64,000 bases of DNA, taken from contig NZ_KB905156.1 in assembly GCF_000378605.1 (NCBI RefSeq), forward strand, positions 973,209 to 1,037,208, read 5' to 3'. This stretch comes from Thioalkalivibrio sp. ALJ21. Its GTDB lineage: Bacteria > Pseudomonadota > Gammaproteobacteria > Ectothiorhodospirales > Ectothiorhodospiraceae. The position numbers were made by a program, and so were the translations under genes. The notes under the pieces were generated by a model, which was not told the origin of the DNA, did not search any database, and saw nothing but the letters and a program-made list of their open reading frames with translations. Every line of letters starts with the position of its first letter. Within the stretch, counting starts at the first letter, position 1. Positions 27,281 to 35,642 of this stretch are shown piece by piece.

Positions 27281-27531
27281 GGCCGTCGATGCCGGAGGCC
27301 GGACGGGGGGCATCAGATCCGTATGGATCGCATTTGCGGCTTCAATTGAGGTGGGGGCTTTGATATAAGAATCAAAAGAAGGGTGTGACAAATTTCATAC
27401 TTTTAGGCCGCCCGAGGCGCTGGGCGCGCACGGCGAGATGCCGAGAACACGAAGGGGGGAGCGGGCCGGGGTGTCCGGAATGGGCCGGGCGCCCCAGTGG
27501 TGATGAGCGATGGCTCCCCGGCCTGCAGTGG
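27281..27531. other. Intergenic region between convergent antiporter and rep genes
   Basis: 251 bases without a credible gene. It contains an unusual A/T-rich patch at about 27340-27405 (for example tttgatataagaatcaaaag) inside otherwise very GC-rich DNA, and a short imperfect inverted repeat right after the antiporter stop (27283-27306) that could be a terminator. Nothing else recognised. Confidence 0.5.
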
Positions 27532-29583
27532 CTATTTGCCGAGCATGGCCTTGAGGCCGGCCAGGTGGGCCTGGGCGGTGAGCTTCTGGGTCTCGGGATC
27601 CGGCGGCCTGGCGTCCGGCCATTCGAGGTGTTCTTCCGGCAATTCGTCGAGAAAGCGCGAGGGCTCGCATTCGAGGGTTTCGCCGTAGCGGGTCCGGTTC
27701 TGGGCGTAGGTGATCAACAGGGTCTGCTGGGCGCGGGTTAGCCCGACATAGGCGAGACGCCGTTCCTCCTCGATGGAATCGTCCTCCACGCTGACCCGGT
27801 GCGGCAGCAGTTCCTCCTCGAAACCCACCAGACAGACATGCGGGAACTCCAGGCCCTTGGCCGTGTGCAGGGTCAGTAGTTGCACGGACTCGTCGCCGTC
27901 CTGGGACTCCCGGTTGCGGTCGAGGATGTCCATCAGGCTGATGCGGTTGACGATGTCGGCCAGGTCCATGGTCTGCTCGTCGTCCGCCTCGTCATCGCCG
28001 TACTCCGCGGTGGTGTTGCCGCCCCCCATGCGCCCGATCCAGTCGATGAATTCGCGCACGTTCTCCATGCGCCGAGTCGCGGCCCGCGGGTTGGGGCTGT
28101 TCTCCAACAGCCAGGATTCGTAGTCGATGTCCTCGACCAGGGCGCGCAGCAAGGCGTCCGGGGCCTCGTCCTCGCCGCGGCGCTGGAAGCCGTCGACCCA
28201 GTCGGTGAAACGTTCCAGGCGTGCCTGCGCCCGGGCGTCCATGTACTCGGACAGGCCGGCTCCGCGCGCGGCCTGCAGCAGCGAGGTGCCGCGCTGGTTG
28301 GCATAGTGGCCCAGTTTCTCCAGCGTCGCCGGGCCGATCTCGCGGCGCGGCACGTTGACCACGCGCAGGAAGGCGGTGTTGTCGTCCGGGTTGGCGAGCA
28401 GGCGCAGGTAGGCGACCAGGTCCTTGATCTCGGCCTTCTCGAAGAACGACTGCCCGCCGCTCAGGCGATAGGGGATGCCCTGCTCGCGCAGGAGCTTTTC
28501 GAACAGCCTGGACTGGTGGTTGCTGCGGTAGAGGATCGCGAAGTCGCCCCAGCCCGCGTTCAGGCGAAAGCGCCGGCGCATCAACTCGGAGACCACGCGC
28601 GCGGCCTCGGTGTCGGCGTCGGAGCAGCCGATCACCTCGATCTTCTCGCCCTCGCCGAGCGCGCTCCACAGGCGTTTCTCGAACACATGTGGGTTGTTGG
28701 CGATAAGCGCGTTCGCGGTATGCAGGATGCGGTTGGTGGAGCGGTAGTTCTGCTCCAGCTTGATCACCTCCAGGCGCGGGAAGTCCTGCTGCAGGCGCGC
28801 GAGGTTCTCCGGGCGAGCGCCGCGCCAGGCATAGATCGACTGGTCGTCGTCGCCGACCACCGTCAGGCCGTCACTGACGCCGACCAGCAGGCGCACCAGC
28901 TGGTACTGCGCGGAGTTGGTGTCCTGGTATTCATCCACCAGCAGGTGGCGGATGCGGTCCTGCCAGCGGTTGCGCAGCTCGGCGTCGGCGCGCAGGCAAT
29001 CCACCGGGCGCTTGATCAGGTCGTCGAAGTCCACCGCGTTGTAGGCGCGCAGGGCGTCCTCGTAGCGCGGGTAGAGGTTGGCCGCGGCGATCGCCTCCGG
29101 TGCGTCGCTCATCTGGCTGGCCTCGTGCAGCGCCTCCTCCGGCGTCATCAGGTCGTTCTTCCAGCGGCTGATGTGGCCAATCAGGGCGTCGACCTCGGAG
29201 CCGGTGTCGTCGCGGTAGGTGATCTCGCGCAGCAGCGAGCGGCAGTCGCCCGGATCGAGGATGGAGAAGCCCGCGCGCAGCCCGGCCACAGCCAGCTCGC
29301 GGCGCAGGAAGTTCAGCCCGAAGGTGTGGAAGGTGGAGACGCCGAGCCCGCGTGCCTGTTCCTTCGACAGGCGCCCCTGGACGCGCTCGCGCATCTCGCG
29401 CGCGGCCTTGTTGGTAAAGGTGATCGCGACAATCCGGCGGGCCTCCAGCCCGCGCTGCTCGATCAGGTACGCAATCTTTTCGGTAATCACGCGGGTCTTG
29501 CCCGAGCCCGCACCGGCCAGTACCAGCAGGGGGCGGTCCGTGGTGGTCACGGCGGCCTGTTGTTGCGGGTTGAGTTCGGACAC
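27532..29583 (-). CDS. rep: ATP-dependent DNA helicase Rep (UvrD/Rep superfamily 1)
   Basis: 683 residues. All helicase motifs are visible: Walker A AGAGSGKT at about 23-30, TFTNKAA, DEYQDTN, GDDDQSIYAWRGA, the QNYRS block, and TLHTAKGLEF with VGLTRA near the C terminus. Length and lack of a long C-terminal extension fit Rep rather than UvrD or PcrA. It translocates 3'-5' and helps replication through roadblocks. Convergent with the antiporter, divergent from the thioredoxin-like gene. Confidence 0.94.
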   Translation of the reverse strand: MSELNPQQQAAVTTTDRPLLVLAGAGSGKTRVITEKIAYLIEQRGLEARRIVAITFTNKAAREMRERVQGRLSKEQARGLGVSTFHTFGLNFLRRELAVAGLRAGFSILDPGDCRSLLREITYRDDTGSEVDALIGHISRWKNDLMTPEEALHEASQMSDAPEAIAAANLYPRYEDALRAYNAVDFDDLIKRPVDCLRADAELRNRWQDRIRHLLVDEYQDTNSAQYQLVRLLVGVSDGLTVVGDDDQSIYAWRGARPENLARLQQDFPRLEVIKLEQNYRSTNRILHTANALIANNPHVFEKRLWSALGEGEKIEVIGCSDADTEAARVVSELMRRRFRLNAGWGDFAILYRSNHQSRLFEKLLREQGIPYRLSGGQSFFEKAEIKDLVAYLRLLANPDDNTAFLRVVNVPRREIGPATLEKLGHYANQRGTSLLQAARGAGLSEYMDARAQARLERFTDWVDGFQRRGEDEAPDALLRALVEDIDYESWLLENSPNPRAATRRMENVREFIDWIGRMGGGNTTAEYGDDEADDEQTMDLADIVNRISLMDILDRNRESQDGDESVQLLTLHTAKGLEFPHVCLVGFEEELLPHRVSVEDDSIEEERRLAYVGLTRAQQTLLITYAQNRTRYGETLECEPSRFLDELPEEHLEWPDARPPDPETQKLTAQAHLAGLKAMLGK

Positions 29584-29669
29584 CGGGGTGGTCGATTCCT
29601 TCGCAGCGGGGCGCGTAAACTAACCCACGCAACCCGATTCATAAAGACTGCAGCGGTGAGGGTAATCCA

Positions 29670-30053
29670 TTGACCAATGTACCGCCGGCCGCAGCGGGGG
29701 CCGCGCACCGGGTCTCGCTCCCGAGCCTGACCCAGTTCGACTTTCACCAGCGCCTGATGGATATCCCCGAGGCGGCGGTGATCCTGTTTACGCGTCAGGG
29801 CTGCGGCGCCTGCAAGGTGATGGGGCGAGTCCTGGCCGATTGGCGGGAGGAGGCGGACGCACCCGCCCTGTTCGTAGTGGATGCCGAGACCGATACCGCC
29901 CTGGTGCGCGAGTTCGAGGTCTTCCACCTCCCGGCGCTGTTCGTCTTCCGCGCCGGTACCTACCACGGCCGCCTCGAGGCCCCGCCACGCCTGCCGTTGC
30001 TGCGCGAGGCCCTCGCGGCCTGTCTGCGGCGCCCGCCCGAGGAGGCCCCGTGA
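29670..30053 (+). CDS. Thioredoxin-like protein with CGAC motif
   Basis: 127 residues in a thioredoxin fold: the redox site is C45-G-A-C48 in RQGCGACKVMG, and the cis-Pro is in FHLPALFVF. The start must be TTG 29670 because no ATG or GTG is in frame; GAGGG at 29658-29662 gives a good ribosome-binding site. There is no signal peptide, so it is probably cytoplasmic. It overlaps ampD by 4 bases (GTGA), so it is translated with a cell-wall recycling enzyme; the functional link is unknown. Confidence 0.82.
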   Translation: MTNVPPAAAGAAHRVSLPSLTQFDFHQRLMDIPEAAVILFTRQGCGACKVMGRVLADWREEADAPALFVVDAETDTALVREFEVFHLPALFVFRAGTYHGRLEAPPRLPLLREALAACLRRPPEEAP

Positions 30054-30616
30054 CCGAAGCCGTGACCGTCGATCGTGACTGGTGGCCGCCGGCTCGCGTG
30101 CTCAAGAGCCCGAACCAGGACGCGCGCCCCGCGGGGATGGAACCCGAGTTGATCGTCGTGCATGCGATCAGCCTGCCGCCGGGCGAGTTCGGCGGTCCGC
30201 ACGTAGCCGAGCTGTTCCGGAATCGGCTCGACCCCGGTGCTCACCCGTACTTTGCGCAGATCGCCGATCTGCGTGTGTCCGCCCATGTGCTGATCGACCG
30301 GGAGGGGATAGCAACCCAGTTCGTGCCGTTCTCCCGGCGGGCCTGGCATGCGGGTGTATCGCAATGGCGTGGCCGCGAGCGCTGCAATGATTTTTCCATC
30401 GGCATCGAACTCGAGGGCACCGACGACGACCCATTCACGCCGGTGCAGTACGCCGAGCTGGCCCGCCTGATCGGCTGGCTGCGCGAACGCTTTCCGGCCA
30501 TTACCCCGGATGCGCTGGTGGGCCACTGCGACATCGCCCCCGGGCGCAAAACCGATCCGGGCCCGCATTTCGACTGGGCCTGCCTGGAGGCCTGCCTGAG
30601 CGAGGACACGGCATGA
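30050..30616 (+). CDS. ampD: 1,6-anhydro-N-acetylmuramyl-L-alanine amidase AmpD
   Basis: 188 residues from GTG 30050 (a long upstream open frame antisense to nothing and inside the thioredoxin-like gene is disregarded). Zinc ligands are the His in IVVHAISLP, the His in GHCDIAPGRKTDPGPH and the paired Asp; the Glu in IGIELEG is the family Glu. It cleaves the stem peptide from anhydro-muropeptides in cytoplasmic cell-wall recycling. Overlaps the next gene by 4 bases. Confidence 0.94.
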   Translation: MTEAVTVDRDWWPPARVLKSPNQDARPAGMEPELIVVHAISLPPGEFGGPHVAELFRNRLDPGAHPYFAQIADLRVSAHVLIDREGIATQFVPFSRRAWHAGVSQWRGRERCNDFSIGIELEGTDDDPFTPVQYAELARLIGWLRERFPAITPDALVGHCDIAPGRKTDPGPHFDWACLEACLSEDTA

Positions 30617-31200
30617 TTGTGGATCTGTTGCGACACGGCGAACCGGAGGGCGGGCAGCGCTATCGTGGCCATGGCTGCGACGACCCGCTCAGCGCGCAGG
30701 GGTGGACGCAGATGGAACACGCCGTGCGCGACGATGACGGCTGGCAGGCGGTCGTCAGCTCGCCGATGCGCCGCTGCCGGGCGTTCGCCGAACGCCTGGT
30801 GGACGAGCGTGACCTGTCCCTGCATCTGGAGCCGGGCCTGCGCGAGGTCGGCTTTGGTGACTGGGAGGGACGCACCCGGGTCGATCTGCAGCGCGAACGG
30901 CCGGAGGAGTACCGGGCGTTCTATGCCGATCCGGTGCATTCGCGGCCGGCCGGTGCGGAGCCGCTGGGGGCCTTTCGCCGGCGGGTGGAGGCGGCCTTCG
31001 AAACCGCGGTCGGGGGGCAGTCGGCGGAACGCGTGCTGGTGATCGTGCACGCCGGGGTCATTCGCGCACTGGTCGGCTGGGTGATGGGGGTGCCGGACGA
31101 GCGGCTGTTCCAGCTGGAATGCGAGTATGCGAGCCGGACCCGGCTGCATCGCCATCCGACGCGCGGCTGGCGCGTGATCCACACCAACCGCCTGCCGTGA
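30613..31200 (+). CDS. Histidine phosphatase family protein (CobC/GpmB-like)
   Basis: 195 residues. The RHG motif is at the N terminus (LLRHGEPEG), the second Arg in SSPMRRCRAF, the Glu in FGDWEG and the second catalytic His in IVHAGVIRAL. This is the phosphoglycerate-mutase-like branch that includes alpha-ribazole phosphatase (CobC). No cobalamin gene is nearby, so the substrate is open. Coupled to ampD (ATGA). A strong stem-loop follows the stop. Confidence 0.85.
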   Translation: MIVDLLRHGEPEGGQRYRGHGCDDPLSAQGWTQMEHAVRDDDGWQAVVSSPMRRCRAFAERLVDERDLSLHLEPGLREVGFGDWEGRTRVDLQRERPEEYRAFYADPVHSRPAGAEPLGAFRRRVEAAFETAVGGQSAERVLVIVHAGVIRALVGWVMGVPDERLFQLECEYASRTRLHRHPTRGWRVIHTNRLP

Positions 31201-31207
31201 TGCGCGG

Positions 31208-31249
31208 AAGGCGCGTTCCTTGTTGCCCGCTGAAGCGGGGTAGCGCCTT
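31208..31249. terminator. Nested stem-loop between convergent genes
   Basis: AAGGCGC (31208-31214) pairs with GCGCCTT (31243-31249), and inside it CCCGCT pairs with AGCGGG around 31227-31240. TTT follows on the plus strand. It sits between the convergent histidine phosphatase and DUF2322 genes, as expected of a bidirectional terminator. Confidence 0.6.
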
Positions 31250-31258
31250 TCAGAAGAA

Positions 31259-31576
31259 CTAGCTGGCGCGGCTCTTGCGCTTGGGTACGGCCTTCACCGA
31301 CAGGTAGTAGCCCTTGTCGAGGATCTCGAACAGGCGGTCGATGTTCGGGTGCTTGCCCGGGTTGGCGCGGGCATCGTCGGCATGGCTGCCGTACATCAGC
31401 AAACCGGAGTTGGCGGCCTTCGGGCCGATGCCACCGTAGTCCAGCGCCAGCTGGTAGTAGATCTGCAGCGACAGGGTCTGGCCGTCCACGTTCTCGATGG
31501 TCGCGCTCGGGTTGTAGTCCTCGCCGAACAGTTCCAGGCGTTCGAGATTGCTGACGTCGGGCAGGTTCTTGGGCAT
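31259..31576 (-). CDS. DUF2322-like small protein
   Basis: 105 residues, no signal peptide or membrane helix. The block ANPGKHPNIDRLFEI and the preceding VDGQTLSLQIYYQLALDYGGI resemble DUF2322 proteins, a small family of unknown role found in beta- and gammaproteobacteria. ATG 31576 has GAGGAGTCC-type purines just upstream. Basic C terminus (VPKRKSRAS). Monocistronic; divergent from hisN with 130 bases between. Confidence 0.72.
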   Translation of the reverse strand: MPKNLPDVSNLERLELFGEDYNPSATIENVDGQTLSLQIYYQLALDYGGIGPKAANSGLLMYGSHADDARANPGKHPNIDRLFEILDKGYYLSVKAVPKRKSRAS

Positions 31577-31706
31577 GTCGGACTCCTCGAAAAGATGGCG
31601 GCATTATCGGGGCATGCCCGAGCCGGGACAACCGCCGACCGTTTACTGGCCAGAGCCGCTGGGGACGCCATGGTAAGATGGCTCCTTTTTTTGAAGGGGT
31701 AGCAGC

Positions 31707-32486
31707 ATGCAGCAGAGCGCGTTTATGGAGGCCGCCCAGGCCGCCGCCGATGCCGCGGACAAGGTCATCCGTCACTACTACGCCGCCGGCGTCGACGTCG
31801 AGACCAAGCCCGACGACACGCCCGTGACGCGCGCCGACGTGGAAAGCGAACAGGCGATCCGCCAGGTGATCCGCGAGCGCTTCCCGGATCACGGCTTCTA
31901 CGGCGAGGAAACCGGTCAGTCGGACATGGACTCCGACTATGTCTGGCTGATCGACCCGATCGACGGCACCAAGAGCTTCGTGCGCCGGTACCCGTTCTTC
32001 TCCACCCAGATCGCGCTGATGCACAAGGGCGAGCTGATCCTCGGGCTGTCCAACGGCATGCAGTTCGGCGAGCGCGCCTGGGCGGAAAAGGGCCAGGGCG
32101 CCTTCCTCAACGGCGAAAAGATTGCCGTCGCCCCGACCACCGAGCTGGGCCGCGCCTCGCTGTCCACCGGGAACCTGAAGACCCTTGCGCAGAATCCCGA
32201 AGGCTGGACGGCGCTGGGCGGGATCATGGCCGAGGTCAATCGTACGCGCGGCTATGGCGACTTCTACCACTACCACCTTTTGGCGCGCGGCAGCATCGAC
32301 CTGATCATCGAGTCGGATGTGAATATCCTCGATATCGCGGCGCTGGCCGTGATCGTGCGCGAGGCGGGCGGGACCTTCACCAATCTGTCCGGCGGCGAGC
32401 TGGACCTGCAGACCACCAACGTGCTGGCGGCCGCGACGTCGGAACTGCACCGCACGGCGCTGCAGCGCCTCGGCTGGAAGGGATAG
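31707..32486 (+). CDS. Histidinol-phosphatase-like inositol monophosphatase family protein
   Basis: 259 residues. Metal-binding motifs of the IMPase fold are present: GEETG and WLIDPIDGTKSF (about residues 85-96), and the second Asp site in NILDIAAL. Overall the sequence resembles HisN-type histidinol phosphatases, but no other his gene is nearby and SuhB/CysQ alternatives cannot be excluded; hence no symbol. A TTTTTTTGAAGGGG segment precedes ATG 31707, with AAGGGG as ribosome-binding site. Confidence 0.85.
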   Translation: MQQSAFMEAAQAAADAADKVIRHYYAAGVDVETKPDDTPVTRADVESEQAIRQVIRERFPDHGFYGEETGQSDMDSDYVWLIDPIDGTKSFVRRYPFFSTQIALMHKGELILGLSNGMQFGERAWAEKGQGAFLNGEKIAVAPTTELGRASLSTGNLKTLAQNPEGWTALGGIMAEVNRTRGYGDFYHYHLLARGSIDLIIESDVNILDIAALAVIVREAGGTFTNLSGGELDLQTTNVLAAATSELHRTALQRLGWKG

Positions 32487-32550
32487 GTCGGTCGATGATT
32501 GCGCTCACGTCCGTCAGGTGGCGGGCGTGTGCCGGGTACGGCGGGGTGGG

Positions 32551-32895
32551 TTAGCGCTGGGCGCCGTTCCCGTTCCCGTGGCCGTGGCCGTTCTCGCTGA
32601 TCAGGCCATGGGCACGCAGCTTCTTGCGCAGCGTGGCGCGGTTGAGCCCCAGAAGCGCCGCCGCCCGGCTCTGGTTGCCGTTGCAGCGCTCCAGCACGCA
32701 GGCCAGTAGCGGGCGCTCGACCTCGTTCATTACGAGCGCATAGAGGTCGTGACTACTCTGCCCGTCCAGCGTCTCGAAATACTGGTCCAGCGCATTGCGC
32801 ACCGACTCGGCAAGTACGCAGCCAGACGCGAGGTTGCCCGATGATGCCGGTTCCCCGCTTTGTTCTTGTTCGAAAGAGGGTACGTCCATCCTCAT
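32551..32895 (-). CDS. fis: Fis family nucleoid-associated DNA-binding protein with extended C terminus
   Basis: 114 residues. The C-terminal Fis helix-turn-helix (NQSRAAALLGLNRATLRKKL) is clear, with the dimer helices before it. It bends DNA and regulates stable RNA and recombination. Beyond the usual end, about 13 extra residues rich in His, Gly and Asn (HGHGNGNG) follow the recognition helix region, which is not typical. It overlaps dusB by 4 bases, the classic dusB-fis operon. Confidence 0.92.
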   Translation of the reverse strand: MRMDVPSFEQEQSGEPASSGNLASGCVLAESVRNALDQYFETLDGQSSHDLYALVMNEVERPLLACVLERCNGNQSRAAALLGLNRATLRKKLRAHGLISENGHGHGNGNGAQR

Positions 32896-33884
32896 GCAGC
32901 CTCGCTTGTGATTCCTGACAGAATGGCGCGCAGGCGCCCAAGCTGTTCACTAGCGGTAGTGGCGGCGAGAAGGGAAGCCCGTGCCGCCCGGGTTGGGTCC
33001 TCCCCGAGACCCATGTGCTGAAGATACCAGCCCAGGTGCTTGCGTGCGATACGTACGCCCTGCATTTCGCCGTATTGCGCATGCAATGCCCGCAAATGCT
33101 CCTCGATCAGCGCAAGACGCGCATCCCATGCAGGGTCGGCTGGCACCGGTTCGCCGGCCAGGGCGGCGCGGATCTGGCCGGGTAGCCAGGGGCGTCCCTG
33201 TGCCCCGCGCCCGATCATCAATCCAGCCGCATCGGTGATTGCGAGCGCCCGGCGCGCGCTGCCGATGTCGATCACATCGCCGTTGGCCAGCACCGGGATG
33301 GAAACGGCCCGTACCACACGCGCGATGGCCTCGTAGTCGGCCGTGCCACGGTAGGCGTCGGCGCGCGTGCGCCCGTGCACGGTCAGCATCGCGATGCCGC
33401 AATCCTGCGCGATGCCCGCGATGGTCTCGGCGTTGATCCGCTCGCGATCCAGCCCCAGGCGCATCTTCAGCGTGACCGGGACCTTGACGCTTTCCACCAG
33501 TGCGGTCAGCAGCTCGCGTACCCGCTCCGGTTCCCCCAGCAGGGCCGAGCCTGCGGCCTTGCTGCAGACCTTCTTGGCGGGGCAGCCGAGGTTCAGGTCG
33601 ATCACGTCCGCGCCGCGGCGTACGTTCTCGCGCGCGGCCTCGGCCAGCGGTTCGGGTTCGTTTCCCAGCAGTTGCACGATGCGCGGGCGGGGCTCCTGGC
33701 GGTGGTCTAGCCGGTGCCGGCTCTTGTCGCTGCCCCACAGGCGCGTGTCCGAGGTGACCATCTCCGAGACGGCCGCGCTGGCCCCCAGGCGCCGCGCGAT
33801 CAGGCGCAACGGCCGGTCACTGACCCCGGCCATCGGGGCCAGGAACACGGGCGGGTCGGGGAAATGGTGGGGGCCGAGCTGCAT
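32892..33884 (-). CDS. dusB: tRNA-dihydrouridine synthase B
   Basis: 330 residues. An FMN-binding TIM barrel starts with PVFLAPMAGVSD; the catalytic Cys is in LGCPAKKVC (CPAKK motif), and MLTVHGRTRADAY and NGDVIDI are FMN-phosphate blocks. It reduces uridines in the tRNA D-loop. Immediately upstream of and overlapping fis. Confidence 0.96.
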   Translation of the reverse strand: MQLGPHHFPDPPVFLAPMAGVSDRPLRLIARRLGASAAVSEMVTSDTRLWGSDKSRHRLDHRQEPRPRIVQLLGNEPEPLAEAARENVRRGADVIDLNLGCPAKKVCSKAAGSALLGEPERVRELLTALVESVKVPVTLKMRLGLDRERINAETIAGIAQDCGIAMLTVHGRTRADAYRGTADYEAIARVVRAVSIPVLANGDVIDIGSARRALAITDAAGLMIGRGAQGRPWLPGQIRAALAGEPVPADPAWDARLALIEEHLRALHAQYGEMQGVRIARKHLGWYLQHMGLGEDPTRAARASLLAATTASEQLGRLRAILSGITSEAA

Positions 33885-33944
33885 GCGAGATTTCGAACCA
33901 GCAGGGTAAAACCCGAGAGTCTAGCAGCGTTGAGCAGGGCGGGG

Positions 33945-34682
33945 TCAGTGCAGCGTGATGTGGGCCCCGGTGATGTGCGGCCCGGTATCAGGTAATTCGA
34001 TCTCGATCGCATAGCGGTGACCCGCCGCCATCGGTGCCTGAAGGTTGGCATGGCCGTCCGCCGGATGGAGTCGCCAATGGCCGCGGGGTGTCCCCAGTCG
34101 GTCCGACAGCCAAACGTCTATCACCGGCCACGCCTGTTGCAGTGGGCTTTCCAACTCAAAGCGCATGGACAGGTCTCCCGCGTTGGCGAGGTGCAGGTCA
34201 GGGGAGGAGACGCGGATGCGTTCCGGTTCGCGCTCAGGTTCCCACCGCGGGCAGAGATCCTCGACCCGGGGCGCGGCGCAGAGGCTCGCGCGGGCGTCGT
34301 CCAGTCCGCTCCAGGTCCCCGGGGGCACCGGCGGCGCCAGCAGGAGTTGCAGGGCGAGGAGGGCGACCAGCAGGAGGGCCAGAAAGGCGGCGAAGGCCCG
34401 CCCCGGGCGTCGCCCCGGAAATGCCGTGGCCTGCCCGGGGCGGGTATCGATATCGAGTTCCAGTGCCTGGCGCCGGGGGCTGCGCTCGATATCCAGGGAG
34501 GCAGTGTGGCGCACCGCCGAGATGCCGGGGCCGGTTGCCCGTTCGCCGGCGCCGCCGATCTCGAGTGCCACGAACAGTGCAAAGTCCGCACCGCAGGCAT
34601 CACAATGTGCCCGGTCCAGTCGTAGCTCTTCGCCGCGGGTCAGGGTGTGGGCAACGCCACAATGGGGACAGCGGGCGAGCAT
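33945..34682 (-). CDS. Zinc-ribbon DUF3426 membrane protein
   Basis: 245 residues. A CPHC...CDAC zinc ribbon occupies residues 5-31, of the kind often called MJ0042. A polar linker leads to one membrane helix (about 118-138, AFAAFLALLLVALLALQLLL-like), followed by a DUF3426 extracytoplasmic domain. Function unknown. It lies between prmA and dusB, a conserved gammaproteobacterial position. A degenerate repeat end sits just before its start. Confidence 0.85.
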   Translation of the reverse strand: MLARCPHCGVAHTLTRGEELRLDRAHCDACGADFALFVALEIGGAGERATGPGISAVRHTASLDIERSPRRQALELDIDTRPGQATAFPGRRPGRAFAAFLALLLVALLALQLLLAPPVPPGTWSGLDDARASLCAAPRVEDLCPRWEPEREPERIRVSSPDLHLANAGDLSMRFELESPLQQAWPVIDVWLSDRLGTPRGHWRLHPADGHANLQAPMAAGHRYAIEIELPDTGPHITGAHITLH

Positions 34683-34708
34683 CGCGAGGGGCTCCGGTCA
34701 GCCGTACC

Positions 34709-34738
34709 AGGGAAATACGGACCCTTGTACATGCTCGC
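34709..34738. repeat. Degenerate single end of the MITE-like element
   Basis: AGGGAAATACGGA, TTGTACA and GCTCGC occur in the order and spacing of the element's 30-base terminal repeat, with 24 of 30 positions matching by my count against copy 2. No second end is seen, so this is a decayed solo terminus in the 78-base prmA/DUF3426 gap. Confidence 0.5.
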
Positions 34739-34760
34739 AGACCGGGCGCGCGCTCATACG

Positions 34761-35642
34761 CTAGCGCCGGCGCCCGCTGAGCAGGGCCCAGCCCTCGCGG
34801 GTGTCCTCGATCCCGATGTCGAAGGCGTCCGCGTAGGCCGCCATGACCTCGTCGGCCTGGCGCTCCAGCAGGCCGGCCAGCAGCAGGCGCGCCCCCGGGC
34901 GGGCCGCGCGGGCCAGTTCCGGGGCGAGGTCGATCAGGGGCTTGGCCAGGATATTGGCGATCACCAGGTCAAAGCCGGCATCGGGTACCGGGTAATCGGT
35001 CAGTCCGACCTCGATCTGGTCCTCGGAGATGTCGTTTGCCGCCGCATTGCTGTAGGTGGCCTGCACGGCCTGGCCATCGATGTCGGTGCCCACCGCATGC
35101 CGTGCCCCCAGCTTCAACGCAGCGATCGCGAGGATGCCCGAGCCGCAGCCGTAGTCGAGCACCTCCTGATCGCGTGGCGGGTTCGCCGCCAGCGATTTCA
35201 GGCACATCGCCGTGGTCGGGTGATTGCCGGTGCCAAAGGCCAGGCCCGGGTCGAGATGCACGAACACGCCATCCTCGACGTCGGGCGGGGTTTCCCAGGA
35301 GGGCACGATCCACAGCGGGCCCCCGCAGTGGATGGCGCCCAGGCCGTCGAGCCCCGCGCGGACCCAGTCCTGATCCTCGATCGCGACCACGGAGATGGAT
35401 TCCGGCGCCGGCTGGCGGCGCTCCAGCGAGGCGGCGGCCAGCTCGGCCTGGGTGGCGTCGGCGAACACGGCCTTCAGGCACACGCTGGACCAAAGCGGAT
35501 GGGTACCCAGCGGGGGCTCGAACAGCGGCTCGTCGGCGCCATCGTGCAGCTCAACGCTGACGGCGCCAAGCTCGAACAGGGCGTCCTCCAGGGGCTCGGC
35601 CTGCTCCGGGGCAATCTGGCACTGCAGCTCGGCGAGGCTCAT
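34761..35642 (-). CDS. prmA: Ribosomal protein L11 methyltransferase
   Basis: 293 residues. The SAM-binding core is DYGCGSGILAIAALKLGA (motif I), with VIANILAKPL as the NIL-type catalytic motif of PrmA, and the HLDPGLAFGTGNHPTT substrate block. The N-terminal 60 residues form the L11-binding domain. It trimethylates L11. ATG 35642 overlaps the accC stop (TGATG). Confidence 0.96.
   Translation of the reverse strand: MSLAELQCQIAPEQAEPLEDALFELGAVSVELHDGADEPLFEPPLGTHPLWSSVCLKAVFADATQAELAAASLERRQPAPESISVVAIEDQDWVRAGLDGLGAIHCGGPLWIVPSWETPPDVEDGVFVHLDPGLAFGTGNHPTTAMCLKSLAANPPRDQEVLDYGCGSGILAIAALKLGARHAVGTDIDGQAVQATYSNAAANDISEDQIEVGLTDYPVPDAGFDLVIANILAKPLIDLAPELARAARPGARLLLAGLLERQADEVMAAYADAFDIGIEDTREGWALLSGRRR

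Noticed and set aside
24722-27391. 889-codon minus-strand open frame across the LpxR-like and antiporter genes
   Set aside because: His/Gln/Arg-rich product without domains, while the antiporter on the plus strand is unmistakable. Its last part is a frame-shadow of the LpxR-like gene.
31201-31258. Possible tRNA-like or small RNA fold between the histidine phosphatase and DUF2322 genes
   Set aside because: The nested stems do not form a cloverleaf or acceptor stem with CCA; a terminator explains them better.
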